From Cyrtodaria siliqua (Eukaryota > Mollusca > Bivalvia > Adapedonta > Hiatellidae), in assembly GCA_037043455.1 (NCBI GenBank), contig JAWPHD010008248.1:1-64000 (forward strand): 64,000 nucleotides of DNA. The letters run 5' to 3'. The first letter of the stretch is position 1; every line of letters begins with the position of its first letter. Shown here in pieces: positions 48,778-59,130 of the stretch. Under the pieces are notes generated by a model. That model was not told where the DNA came from, did no database searches, and saw only the letters and a list, made by a program, of their open reading frames with translations. A program made the position numbers and the translations under genes.

Positions 48778-50030
48778 GTTGAACACTGTCGAGTCCGCCA
48801 ACATTAGCGGCGCGTCTCGCATTTTTTTCAAATGGTTCAACTAAATTTCAAGCTGCATTAATCTGTCTCGGAATAAATGCCAATTGGTTTTACTGGCGTT
48901 ATTATTGTTTGACTTCTGACAGTATTATGCAATGAATGTTTTAGAGAAAATGATTTCTTTGTGCGAAATAACTGAAGAAATCCGGAAATGCACGTCCATT
49001 TCGTAACAATGTGGAGTGCACTTAATCCAGATATGCACGTAAAAATAGTTAAATGTCGACTCGTTATGGATTATATCATATTTTGTCCAAAATGCCTCAA
49101 ATTCTGACTTCTAAAATAATTTGTTTTGTGGTGCATTTTCATTGACCGTGAGTATACAGTCACTTACTTTCTAGTTTTTCAAAAGAGACCCTTAAAGCCC
49201 AGGAAACTTGTTGGCTAAAATAGACAAATTTCAAATTAAAAGCAATCTTGCTTCTGAATCAATCAATTCCTTCATTACATTATTTACGGACAAATTCTCT
49301 TTCTTACAAATCAAATTTCATTCAAAATCCGTTTCTTGTTCCATTTTTGACAAACTTACCTCGGTAACTGATTGGCAAAAAGCTAATAATATTTTTCTGA
49401 CGTCATGTAGTATGGTAGAAAAGCAGTTGAGAATATGTGGTTTTCGGGTACTTTTGTTTTTATTTGATTGGTAGTATCCTTTCCAGTTTGATGCTTACTT
49501 TTCTTCTCTATGCGTTGTTGATTTACTCAAGATAAATGTGCTGATTCATCTGTTAAGAGTACGTATCTTACAGATTCAACTTTGCTCGTTTTGTTACCTG
49601 GACATTTTTTTTAGTGCGCTTATTAGGCAGACATTTTGCATCTTTTTACAATAACTTTGAAAAAAATAACAGCACCGTGTGGTAATTATGTCGAATACAG
49701 TATTTAACATGTAAAATGCAGTGCAACAAGCAATATTCAACAAGACACCATCATAAAACATGCATGATAACAAAGATTTAATAATATATAACATTTAACC
49801 CACTGAAAACGACTAAAACAACACTGAATTTCAGAGTACTAGGTACTTCTCAGTCAGTTGTTTGGATGGTCTCTAGAACAATCTATCGACAGTCTGAAAG
49901 CATCTTAATTTGAAGAACAACTATGACAAAACAATGGTAATACATCTCCAAAGCTTCAAAATAAATAAATCTGTTGTTAATGAATATATATTATAATTAA
50001 TATTTCTTCTATACCGAATTATAAGAATCA
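48778..50030. other. AT-rich spacer, nothing recognised
   Basis: It contains one 88-codon plus-strand frame (49208-49474, starting MLAKIDKFQIKS) without recognisable domains or splice context, which I do not call as a gene. Otherwise it is apparently single-copy DNA. Confidence 0.5.
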
Positions 50031-50160
50031 TGGGTATCCGATAAAGATAGGGAAGTTCAACCCGAGGTATAAGTGTTTTTATTGTAACCGAGGCTCTGCC
50101 GAGGTTCTGAATAAAACACGTATACCAAGGTTTGGAAATCCCTATCTGAACCGGATACCT
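50031..50160. mobile_element. Foldback MITE-like palindrome
   Basis: Arms of about 62 nt meet almost head to head at 50094-50098. GGGTATCCGATAAAGATAGG pairs with CCCTATCTGAACCGGATACC, and GAGGTATAAGTGTTTTTATT pairs with AATAAAACACGTATACCAAGG-like sequence. Identity of the arms is roughly 80 percent. No clear target duplication is seen. Confidence 0.75.
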
Positions 50161-50845
50161 ATGAAAGATTCTTTTTCTTGCATATCAGAGACATGTTGTG
50201 TGTTGACGCTACCAGCTATTAACGTTTTGCATGTTTTCCTGCATACCGGATGTTGGTGTGCACGTGACTATTATCTCGACCCAAGGGGGAGATGGAAATA
50301 TCTAGCCCCGGTTGTCTGGTATGCAAGAAAAGGTTATCCACATTTTAAGCGAGTGATTGAAATGTCAACAATAGTATGAATAAACATGCAATTCGTTACA
50401 GAGTTGGCGACATCAACGCACAACATGTCAATGATATGCAAGAAAAAGAATCCAACATGGGTATCATGTTCAGACAGGGAAAGTACAAACATTGGTATAA
50501 CTGGTTAACTAACTATACCTCATGTTGGCATTCCCCATCTTCACCAGACACCCAGGAAAAATTATAATCTTAATATTACCTGTTTATCTATCTTGAATGA
50601 ATATATATATAACTTACTTATAAATGACTATATATGACATGTTTTTCCCACCACACCAGATATCCACACAACATGCAGGTAATGGGAGAGTCAGGAATGT
50701 TCTGATACATGTACGGCCTTCACTGGGAGAGAACGTCGCAGTGAAAATAAACTGGGAGCAATCTACTGAATTTTGCATATTTTGTGTTATAAATGCTCAA
50801 AAATGTAATGAACACAGTAGGCTCGTTGCTAGATTGGTGCTCTGA
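50161..50845. other. Spacer, no supported gene
   Basis: Three short plus-strand frames of 60-73 codons (50161-50379, 50376-50567, 50624-50845) follow one another but show no recognised domain. The last runs into an interspersed repeat. They are left uncalled; exons of an unrecognised gene cannot be excluded. Confidence 0.45.
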
Positions 50846-50942
50846 GGTTATATGGCACCTAACAGGAAAAAACATGCCAGGCTCATCCCCCATTTAAATC
50901 GAGATACAATATGGAGAATGGGCCTAGAACCTTCTAACCTGG
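50846..50942 (+). repeat. Retroposon-like repeat, copy 4 (internal fragment)
   Basis: GGTTATATGGCACCTAACAG, ACATGCCAGGCTCATCCCCC and ATATGGAGAATGGGCCTAGA match residues about 45-140 of the family. It ends at CTTCTAACCTGGGGTGGG. Confidence 0.7.
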
Positions 50943-51287
50943 GGTGGGTGGTGGGGGTCCTATTATACACACGGTAATAACAAACAAATATGAAAACATA
51001 TAATTTAAAAATGCAATATTAAATAAATATATCATACATTTAGATTTTGAGAACACCTACTTTGTAAAAGTATAGGTGTTTATTAATAAGATGAGACTTA
51101 ACTTGGCAAGATAAACGAGTACATTCGGAATGTACCTGAGTAGAATGGGGAGGGGACACCCAAAACAACAACATTCTTCACCTAATTATTCTTCTGATAA
51201 TTGAATAGTTTTTCAACAAATACATATTTCACCTATAAACCACAATACATGTTTCATCCATAGAACTGCCCCATTTATTTATTTTAA
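50943..51287. other. AT-rich spacer
   Basis: Nothing recognised apart from a small perfect palindrome, GTACATTCGGAATGTAC, at about 51120-51136. Confidence 0.5.
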
Positions 51288-51638
51288 CTAGAAGGGTGGT
51301 CCAGGGAACACTTGTGTCGCCTGCCGTGTGCTTATTTCACCAAGTACAATCTAACTATAAAGTTGGAAGACATATGGAGCAGTTTGTTTGTGTTTTTTAA
51401 GTGGTAAAGTTTATGAAAAGGAGCATAAATCTGCATTGCATACTTCATAAGGAAGAACTGTATAAGTTTCTTGTAGCATATTCGGTGACATTTCCTTTGA
51501 TGAATGCAGAGCATTAAATCGTTTAATTTAGGGTAACTAAAGGGGAGTGGATATGCCGTACTACGACTACCGGATATTGGAATTTAGAGTACGGTCACTA
51601 TGACGTCACAGTGTTACTAAGTACACCATGCTACAAAA

Positions 51639-51720
51639 AAGATAGAGTCTGTCTCAGCTTGTTGGCTACGCCCATCTCGGTGTTTAAATAAGCCAACTCG
51701 CTGAGACCGGACTCTATCTA
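51639..51720. repeat. Imperfect hairpin inside the composite element
   Basis: AGATAGAGTCTGTCTCAGCT followed by TGTTGGCT pairs with AGCCAACTCGCTGAGACCGG followed by ACTCTATCT. The arms are about 28 nt, the loop about 24 nt. Confidence 0.8.
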
Positions 51721-51890
51721 TTACATGACCACCGGTCAATATTTTGCCAAATTAAGAGCTAGGTTAGGTTGCAGGTTAACACTTTATGAAAAGGGGGCAT
51801 AACCCTGCCAAAATGAAAGTCAGAGTTATTGGACATGTGTAACAACATTTTTTCAGTTAACACAAATATGTGTGTGAAGATTCATGAAAT

Positions 51891-52302
51891 TGATTGATTG
51901 AATTGGGTTTTAAGGCGCACCAACACATGAAAGGTTATATGGCGCCTAACAGGCATGAACATGCCAGGCTCATCCTCCATGTACATCGAGATAAAATATG
52001 GAAAATGGGCCTAGAACCTTCTCACCCTGAACTGCAAAGTTGCTGCAAATTCTATCGTGGAAACTCCATTTACGCTGGTCCCACGTTTATTGTTTTTCTG
52101 CCACTGCTCTTTGGTGTGAGCGAGATGGCACCTGAAACAATGCAGGGATCATGATGAAGACCTTTAATGAACATGAAAAAGGATAAAATGAACATGAATT
52201 TGGGGGGATTCTACCCTTCTGCCTACCCCTCCAAAGGGATCTGCAGTGGCCCTATTCTTTGCTCCGTGACCAAAAGGGGCCCCCGGGAACCACACGGGGC
52301 AA
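51891..52302 (+). mobile_element. Full-length retroposon-like repeat with 11-bp target duplication
   Basis: ATTCATGAAAT occurs directly before (51880-51890) and after (52303-52313) this 412-bp insert. It starts TGATTGATTGAATTGGG and ends CCACACGGGGCAA. It splits one tandem unit of the host element, and removing it restores that unit's length. The internal landmarks are those shared with 42782, 44280, 45130 and 50846, so this copy defines the family's length. There is no poly(A) tail, no clear A/B boxes and no coding region. A target duplication of this size fits target-primed retrotransposition better than a cut-and-paste MITE, but the class is not settled. Confidence 0.82.
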
Positions 52303-52550
52303 ATTCATGAAATAGGTCAAATAGTGTTGAAGTTATGGCCAGTTATGAGCTTGGTTAGGTTGCAGGTTAAAGTTTTATGAAAGGGGATATAACTCTGTCA
52401 AAATGAAAGTCAGAGTTATTGGACATGTGTAACAGCATTTCTTAGGTTAAGATGAGGATGTGTGTGAAGTTTCATGAACATATGTCAAATACTTTTCAAG
52501 TTATGGCCAAGGTTAGGTTGCAGGTTAATGCTATGCAGGCGACACAAAAA

Positions 52551-52977
52551 CGAGGGAAGGGAAGGCTTGGTCTATTCCCTTAGGCAAGAATGAAGTTCCT
52601 CCAAAATTTGTGTTAGTAAACCAGATAAATATTACTGGCTGGGTTGACTAGTTTATTTTGTATTTTTTCCCAAAAGTTTTGTTAGTATCTATTAAAATAA
52701 ATATAACTTGCTTGACTAGTTAAATCTACAAAACTCGGCAGCTTAATTCACAATTTTTCATTGATTTTACTTTATTTTCACTAGGTGATAACATTTGTGT
52801 TACTCGGTTTTTATCCTTAGGTTCTATAGTAAAATAAAAATCTTTGGCAGAGTAAAAAGACGATCATTTTTAAGATTTCCATTTTGAAAGATACAGATAC
52901 TAGTATTGAATCAATTTGCATGAATGTGCATTAAATATGCAGGGTTTTAAAAGAATCACACTGTAGATACCTCAATT
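52551..52977. other. AT-rich spacer
   Basis: No gene or repeat recognised. Confidence 0.5.
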
Positions 52978-53207
52978 TTAAGGACTATCGGTCAGCCATC
53001 TTTGAAAAGAAAATCGAAAATGGATGGGGTATGGTTAATTGAAATTTTCATCCAAATGCATATTATTGGCAAGAACAATGTCAATGATATAATAGATGAC
53101 AGTAATTCAACACTGCCAATAATATGCATTTGGATGAAAATTTCAATTAACCATACCCCATCCATTTTGGATTTTATTTTCAAAGATGGCTGACCGGTAG
53201 TCCTTAA
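52978..53207. mobile_element. Palindromic MITE flanked by TTAA
   Basis: Two 94-nt arms (52978-53071 and 53114-53207) with a 42-nt loop are nearly perfect. The outer ends read TTAAGGACTATCGGTCAGCC and GGCTGACCGGTAGTCCTTAA. TTAA at each end fits the target duplication of piggyBac-type elements. Because TTAA is itself palindromic, it could also simply be the tip of the inverted repeat. Mirror-image open frames in the arms are not genes. Confidence 0.8.
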
Positions 53208-54480
53208 CAGTAAACTTTGTTGAACACCAAGGATAAAGACCGAGTTTATCACCTACCAGAATGTATTGGTATGTCATTTCTGGTCACTGATTGGTCAGTT
53301 TTTTCGATGATGCTCTATCAAAATTATGAATAACATAACCTATGTGTTTCAAGGAACATGTATGTCATCGACCATATATCTAAGTGGCTGACCTCCCTAT
53401 CTCAGGGGATAATAGTATCTTGTGAAGACCTTCGTGAGCAGATTCAATGACATAAACCAATGACATTTAAATGTTGCTCCCTATAAGCAGAAAAAAACAC
53501 AACATTCGAGACCAGCAGTGAATATCTAGCGAAATCGATTGTAATCTCTACAAGAACTTGACGAGATTTCGTTTTCACAGTACATTTTTCAGGGGTGCGC
53601 TTTTTTGTTTTTATCAGTGAAAGGTCTTGCTCTGCGAAATTGAAAAATATTTAACTGTTTTGGATTAATAGATCATCATACGTTGCAGAACATGTTGTAT
53701 TACTAGTATTTGATAGTTTTGGCATTTAAAGACATTTTCTATAGTTTTTTCTGCATAACAGATTTTCTTTAAACTTTTTGTACAGTAAGTCTGATATATA
53801 TATAGACAGAAAAGGCAAAAATAATGGAAGGTCACCATGATTGTTAAAATTTTAAAAAATAATTTGTAATGCCACCGCCATGTCAATCTGTCCAAAAAGT
53901 TGACTATCCATGAAATAGCTAAATAAGACATTTTTGAAGTCTAATCATTTATTCATTGGTCACAATTCCGCTAAAATTGTATTAAAGTAAAGAACATTTA
54001 ATTACAATAACATTTAAAGCTCATCTTTATTTAAAACCTATATTTTTTTACAAAATCTGTTGAGACCATTACCACAATTTATGCACAAATTAGCCCATAA
54101 TGATACAATTTCCTTTTTTTTTTGTATGTTCCCAATAATAGAATTTTTTTAAACTTTCTAAGCACATAGTTTAACATATATAAAAACAAAATGTGCAATA
54201 AAAATGATAGATCCCCATGCTTGTTTAGAAAAATAATTTGAAACCCTACCCCTATGCTAAAAGGCCAAGTTTTGTATGAAATTATATAGAAATGGTATAT
54301 TTTCCTTTTTTGTTATGTTCCTAATAACAGAATTTGTTCAAACTTCCTAGGCACTTAATTGAACATATATTTAGACAATATATTCAATTAAATGTATAGG
54401 TCACCATGCATATTGAGATTTAATATTGGTTTTTGGAACCGTACCATTATGCTTAATTTTTTTAATTTTGTTGGAATTTT
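53208..54480. other. AT-rich spacer, nothing recognised
   Basis: Two faint copies of a diverged block (CCTAATAACAGAATTTGTTC-like at 54125 and 54310, followed by AACTTCCTAGGCAC-like and ATATATTTAGACA-like sequence) suggest an old tandem repeat of about 180 bp, with a further relative near 53735. No gene is seen. Confidence 0.5.
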
Positions 54481-54537
54481 TACAAAATGCTATATTTTTC
54501 CTATTTTATGTATCTAATAATAGGCCTTTATTTAAAT

Positions 54538-54645
54538 AAAGACAATAAAAAAAAAAATTCAAAAAAATATTTAAATAAAGAAAAATTCAAAAAAAAAAAT
54601 TCAAAAAAACAATTCAAAAAAATAAAAAAAAAGACAAAAAGTACA
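54538..54645 (+). repeat. A-rich low-complexity tract
   Basis: Runs of A are broken by TTC every 10-20 nt (AAAAAATTCAAAAAAA). The lysine/asparagine-rich frame over it is not a gene. Confidence 0.85.
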
Positions 54646-54735
54646 ACTAGACATCAAAAGCAACATTCCTGTAAATTTGTAGGAAAATCCCTCCAATAGT
54701 TTTAGAAGAGAAGTCGCCCAAAAAAGTTGCGCATG
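54646..54735 (+). repeat. Fragment of the CAAGAGGTC element core
   Basis: AGACATCAAAAGCAACATTC, AAAATCCCTCCAATAGTTTT and AGAAGAGAAGTCGC match the core unit of 40166-41731 (GACATCAAGAGCAACATTCC, then AATCCGTCAAGTAGTTTCAG) at reduced identity. Confidence 0.65.
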
Positions 54736-56890
54736 GAAAACTACAGCAAATGCCTTTGTCATTTTACAGTGGATTAGTTCAAAAATACTGGTCGGCCATG
54801 TTGGTTGAAGCTGGTTCAGCAGAGATTTTATTCCGAGTTAATTCCTCGAATATAAACAGCTGGCTGCCGTTAAGTATGACTGAGTGCAGTGATATACATT
54901 TTTTCTTTATTCAATACATCGGACTGATAATGGTAACCATATTTAATAAGCAGCCAGCGATTGCGATGAAAATTCTGATCAATGTACAAGGACACTTATC
55001 TTCTCGTTTAAGCCATACGAAATTGTGCGGGATTAGAGCAAGTGCCCATTCTCTTTCTTCTTAGTTCTCTGCTATAAGACAACATAACACTAGAAAAACG
55101 ATCCCTGCATGCCAGCCATGCAACAACAGAAATACAAGGTCGATGCACACCAGCATCTGATGGAATGACTCCAAGACAATGAACTACTGACAACAGCAAT
55201 AATATCATATCTATAATCTCATAGACCAGAATACCTTATGCATATATATTGCTTACTGATACAGCTATAAGTGAATGTGTGTCTGTCTGTCTGCTTAGGG
55301 CTAAGCAGAATTCACACTCTATTTAGGTGCAACAATGGAAAACATAGAATACTGATTAACAAGTTCTACTGAATTGCATTCTATAAATATGTACAGGACA
55401 ATAGCTTCAACTAAAACGTGATTTCCATACAACTGGTCTGCTACATGCTTACTGATCAACTATCTATATTTTATTGATAAGCCAAATACACATACTTTAT
55501 ATCTAGTGTATGCCAGCACCAGCGAAATATTATACTAGAAAATAATTGTAATATTGTAATGAGGTCACCCGATGACCTTGAGGCATTGACTGTAGACACT
55601 TGCTACAGAAGTTAATGAGAAAAAAGAGCTCTGGTAAGCTTAGAGAGGAATTTTTAAAGATTTTCATATTAAACAACTCCGCAAAACTGCGACCAAAGGC
55701 ATAGGCAAAGTAAACATCAGGGTCACTATTTGAACAAATTTGGTAGGGATCCATAAGTTAATATGGTATGAGGAAGAAGAATTTTCAAGGTTTTCCCTAC
55801 GTGTCTGCTAAATATGTGACCCCTGGGGCTGGCCACAAATGTGACCCCAGCTTCACTTTCTGAACAAACTTTGAGTAGGACCATTATCTTATGCAACATA
55901 CAAAATACTGGACTTTCAGTTCTTGTATTTCAGAGAAATTTAAAGGTTTTCAGTGTAACTGTATATAACACTGTGCCACCTGTGAACAAACTAGTTAAAG
56001 AACCATATGCTACACACACTATATGAGTGCTCCATGCCCTATAGTTTCACAAAAGAAGATTTTTAAAAGTCTTCCCCTATATGTTAGTCTATTTCAAACG
56101 TGTGAAATATCTATATACACAATTCTGAACCCCGTGACTGGGCCATTAGTGATCCTGGAGACTTCATTTGAACAAAATTGATAATTTAGGGTACAAACTT
56201 CAAAGATCATTTCCGAAAAACAATTATTGAAATTTGGCTATCTGTAGTAACAGCAGACATGAAGGATGTCATGTTGACCTAATTTTAATAAACCTAAAAG
56301 CAGATAAAGCTCATCCATATCATCCAAGCAGTTTATAAAGAGAGGTTAATGGACAGACAACTGACAAAAAGCGTTCACAATAGCTCACCCTGAGTCAATC
56401 CTTGAGCTAATGGCACAGATGAACTTAAATTCTATCAAGTTTCATTGAAATATTGCACTTATTGAATATTTTTACCAATCAAAATGTGTTCTTTGCAGGT
56501 AGGATAGCACAGCAAGTATATATTTAATTCCATCGTGTCTGTACAGACTAATATAGTATATAATATTTATTGTATACCTTTGTATGATCTCATTTAATTT
56601 GCACTGCGCTACTCATTCAGTTTTCTATGATACTGAACGCTGACTAGGAGCTGCTTCTAACTGTAAAGGAACAGAAATGTACCTACCGGTATTTACAGTT
56701 TGACTGTCAACATAAAAACAACATGGTTTGAAATGACATCAACATCATACGCCAAATAATCATCATAACAAATGAAAGACAAGATAGGAATTCTATCCAA
56801 TACTATAAAAATAACACAATTACAAGGAAAAATAATAATCAAACAATTTATATCGATCGAAAAACAATATGAAAGTATACAATAAAAAGG
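54736..56890. other. Spacer with a probable old element 3' end
   Basis: No gene is supported. GGGCTAAGCAGAATTCACAC with its inverted partner forms a small hairpin near 55272-55318, next to a (GTCT)n tract. From about 55540 the sequence looks like a decayed interspersed repeat (GACCCCTGGGGCTGGCC, TTTCTGAACAAACTT repeated in variant form). It ends near 56380 with CAATAGCTCACCCTGAG, which resembles the 3' end of other bivalve CAAGAG repeats. This is recollection-based and tentative. Confidence 0.4.
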
Positions 56891-57012
56891 TTATTGAATT
56901 TGTATGGCAAAATATTACTTGGAACTCGTTTAGCCGCAGGGTGACTCCAAGCTCATTTTCTTTTGACAAATCAACTTTTTCCAAGTAATATTTCTCCATA
57001 CAAATTCAATAA
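56891..57012. repeat. Inverted repeat (33-nt arms)
   Basis: TTATTGAATTTGTATGGCAA through TATTACTTGGA pairs with TCCAAGTAATATTTCTCCAT through ATTCAATAA. The spacer is about 55 nt. It abuts the MITE at 57013 directly. Confidence 0.85.
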
Positions 57013-57174
57013 GGGCTATTCCATTAAAACATACATGGGACCCAAGGAAGGCACTTTTGAAATTAAACACTCACCCAAAGATGCAAAACAGCGTTTAAAG
57101 AACCAAATTTCAGAAAATAGAAGTTTAGCCATAGATGTTTACTGGGGCCCAGGTATGTTTTAATGGAATATCCC
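57013..57174. mobile_element. 162-bp MITE with TAA duplication, beside a stop codon
   Basis: The terminal inverted repeats read GGGCTATTCCATTAAAACAT and ATGTTTTAATGGAATATCCC, extending to about 30 nt. TAA lies on each side (57010-57012, 57175-57177), as expected for a 3-bp TWA-type target duplication. It ends 12 bp from the stop codon of the gene at 57186, so in that gene it would lie in the 3' untranslated region. There its right repeat supplies an ATTAAA hexamer on the minus strand (57164-57159). Confidence 0.75.
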
Positions 57175-57185
57175 TAACCATGTAT

Positions 57186-57741
57186 TCATCGTTTCTCTAC
57201 AGGCTTGTATAACCATTTGTTTTCTTCAATTTTCAGCTCATTCCACAGTAGCTGATGCATTCTGTCAAGCACAATATTTTGTTCTAGCAGAACGTCTGCA
57301 GACACCACCCTCCTCTCTATCCTCTGACACTGTGAGATCAGCTGACCTAACAACAACTTCAAATTTGACGGAGTGTCATGCAGTATATAGTCTATCAAGA
57401 TTTCACATATTTTAACCAGGTCTGATTTGTGGTTTGGGCCGACACCCATACAAGAGTGAGTATTTTTATTGCAGGCCGTTTGACACAGCGTCCCGTAAAC
57501 ACAATCCAAGTCACTCTCACACACCAAACCCGCCAGTGTTCGATTCAACTCGGTCTCGGATATTATGCCGTCGACTTTCGAGACTTTCATCTCGTAGTAC
57601 TCTGTATATCCGAAGTTTTTAGGACTAAAATCACACATATAGAATCGTGTATTTGCCTCCTCCATAACTAAAGAGGCATATTCAAGAAGTCCAAGCGCTA
57701 TATGTACCCGTTTTGGAAAGTTTGGAAAATACCATCGAAAT
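57186..57741 (-). CDS. FAM69/DIPK1-like divergent kinase, last coding exon
   Basis: This exon encodes 184 residues after one base that completes a split codon, and ends in TGA at 57188-57186. The acceptor GTGTTTCAG lies just upstream (57750-57742). Residues about 35-44 (MCDFSPKNFG) look like the catalytic loop, with Asp37 and Asn42 spaced as in kinases. Asp57 (SKVDG) stands where the DFG aspartate would be. A cysteine cluster follows (Cys74, 80, 86, 90, 97, within CESDLDC and CNKNTHSC). That order, a catalytic Asp-Asn, a DFG-like Asp, then a CxxDxDC-type cluster and a helical tail, is the C-terminal layout of FAM69/DIPK1 proteins. These are membrane-anchored, cysteine-rich kinase-like proteins of the secretory pathway. 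The exon joins 62945-63144 in phase. The family call rests on remembered motif order, not a search; the exact paralogue is open. Confidence 0.72.
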
Positions 57742-57874
57742 CTGAAACACCAACAAGAGAATCAATAAAGGTGGTGAGAAATGAAATGTGAAAACAAAAT
57801 ATTATTATATGGAGAGTTGTAGACCTTCACAACAAAACGCAACTGCATGTTTAATTACAGAAAACACAATTAAA

Positions 57875-59130
57875 CAAGAGCCGTCGCATAACAGCGCAGC
57901 TCCACAGTGCTCAAAGAAAATTATTTTAAGAGACAGGCCCAGGGCTTGTTGCTTCTGAAAATGGACAGGCCCCAATTTGAAATGGACAGGCCCTGATTTG
58001 AAATGGACAGGCCCTGATTTAAAATGGAAAGGTCCAATGTGTTTTTCTTATTGGAAATGTGTCTTTATTCACTTTTATAGCACACATTAATTTTGTTACG
58101 TATGTATTAATCAAGCACAGAACCTCCTCTGACTATATTTTTCTTTTTGCTACCACTTTATGCTCCCTGGTCAGCGACTTATTTACCATTTCGTTTAAAA
58201 TATGTTAGAATAGAATATTACATAGTAATTTATAACCAATGCAAAGGTGAGTACTAGCACTTTTGCCAAACGATAATAATCAGAGCCGACTTGGTGAAAC
58301 TGGATCTAAACTTGGAGCCACATTTTTAATCAGGTTTTATGAGACTATCAGAGCCTCCTCTGGCTATATTTTTTCTTTTTGTCACCACTTTCTCCAAGAA
58401 TAAGGAGCCTAGACTAGAATTCATTTAAAAGTAGGGTTCCAGGAACCCCTTACACCTTAAATAATGAATAGAAATATACTTTATATCTGTATTTATACAT
58501 ATACAGTATATATATTTTTCTTTCCACCAACATGTATTTGTAAAGGACAGTTTTTCTTATTTGATTATGTAAAAAAAAAAAAAAAAAAAAAAAAAATAAT
58601 ATATATCCGAAATTATGTACCATCCGAACTACTATGACACCGCACTTTTACGGCCCGAACATTTCACAAACATTCAATCGAAATACCATCAATAACGATT
58701 TTTTTTTCATGCATTAGTGTGTTTTTAATGACAAAAACGGTATTTCTTATCACAAAGGAAAGAAAACACAACCCTAATAGCAGAATAATGAGTTTTATGT
58801 CAACAATTGTCGACCTCAAAGTTGTGACAAACTGCCGACACGAAGCCAGGCAAAATATTCAAACTTCTTATTGTTTCAATGTTTGTATAACACATTTTAA
58901 TTACTTTATTGCAAGTGTTTTCACAGTTCACAATACACATGGGAGTATTTTGTCTTGAGGAACTTGAGCTTGAGATCCAGTAAAACTGATTTTTTTCGGG
59001 ATTTTTTTTTTTTTTTTTTTTTTTTTAAGACAGGCCCGACGGGCTCCTCGTCTGCAAAAAGAGACAGGCCCGGAATGGATTTCGAGGAGCCCCGGGCGTC
59101 GGGCTATCCTATTTCTTGAGCACTGCGAGT
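57875..59130 (+). mobile_element. CAAGAG-type element in the intron
   Basis: The 5' end CAAGAGCCGTCGCATAACAG matches 38227. The subterminal motif CACAGTGCTCAAAGAAA (57903) is inverse to TTTCTTGAGCACTGCGA (59111). Near each end lie ACAGGCCC motifs (57941-58015, 59032 and 59069). The preceding base is A. The 3' end is placed only approximately. It is non-coding. Confidence 0.6.

Larger units (their letters stand above)
51288..52550 (+). mobile_element. Composite non-autonomous element with nested insertion
   Basis: The 5' end CTAGAAGGGTGGTCCAGGGA is followed by TTGTGTCGCCTGC, and the inverse GCAGGCGACACAA lies at about 52534. The preceding base is A. The core repeats GGTTAGGTTGCAGGTTAA at 51762, 52353 and 52511. 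The first interval falls from 591 to 168 bp once the nested repeat (51891-52302) and one target copy are removed, against 158 bp for the second. Units contain AAAATGAAAGTCAGAGTTAT and TGGACATGTGTAACA. It starts CTAGA like the element at 32935, but the rest is unrelated. The exact 3' end is uncertain. Confidence 0.68.

Noticed and set aside
49208..49474. 88-codon plus-strand frame MLAKIDKFQIKSN
   Set aside because: It could be an exon, but there is no recognised domain, no clear splice pair and AT-rich codon content like the surrounding non-coding DNA. Not enough to call.
51891..52302. tRNA-derived SINE head
   Set aside because: I looked for A and B box sequences (TGGCNNAGTGG, GGTTCGANNCC) and found no convincing match. 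GGTTATATGGCGCC is only superficially similar.
52992..53252. Frames on both strands sharing SKMDGVWLIEIFIQMHIIG
   Set aside because: The shared peptide arises from the MITE's inverted arms, so neither is a gene.
57429..57671. Plus-strand frames of 62 and 80 codons opposite the kinase-like exon
   Set aside because: They are antisense shadows. The minus strand has splice sites, in-phase joining and conserved motifs; these have none.
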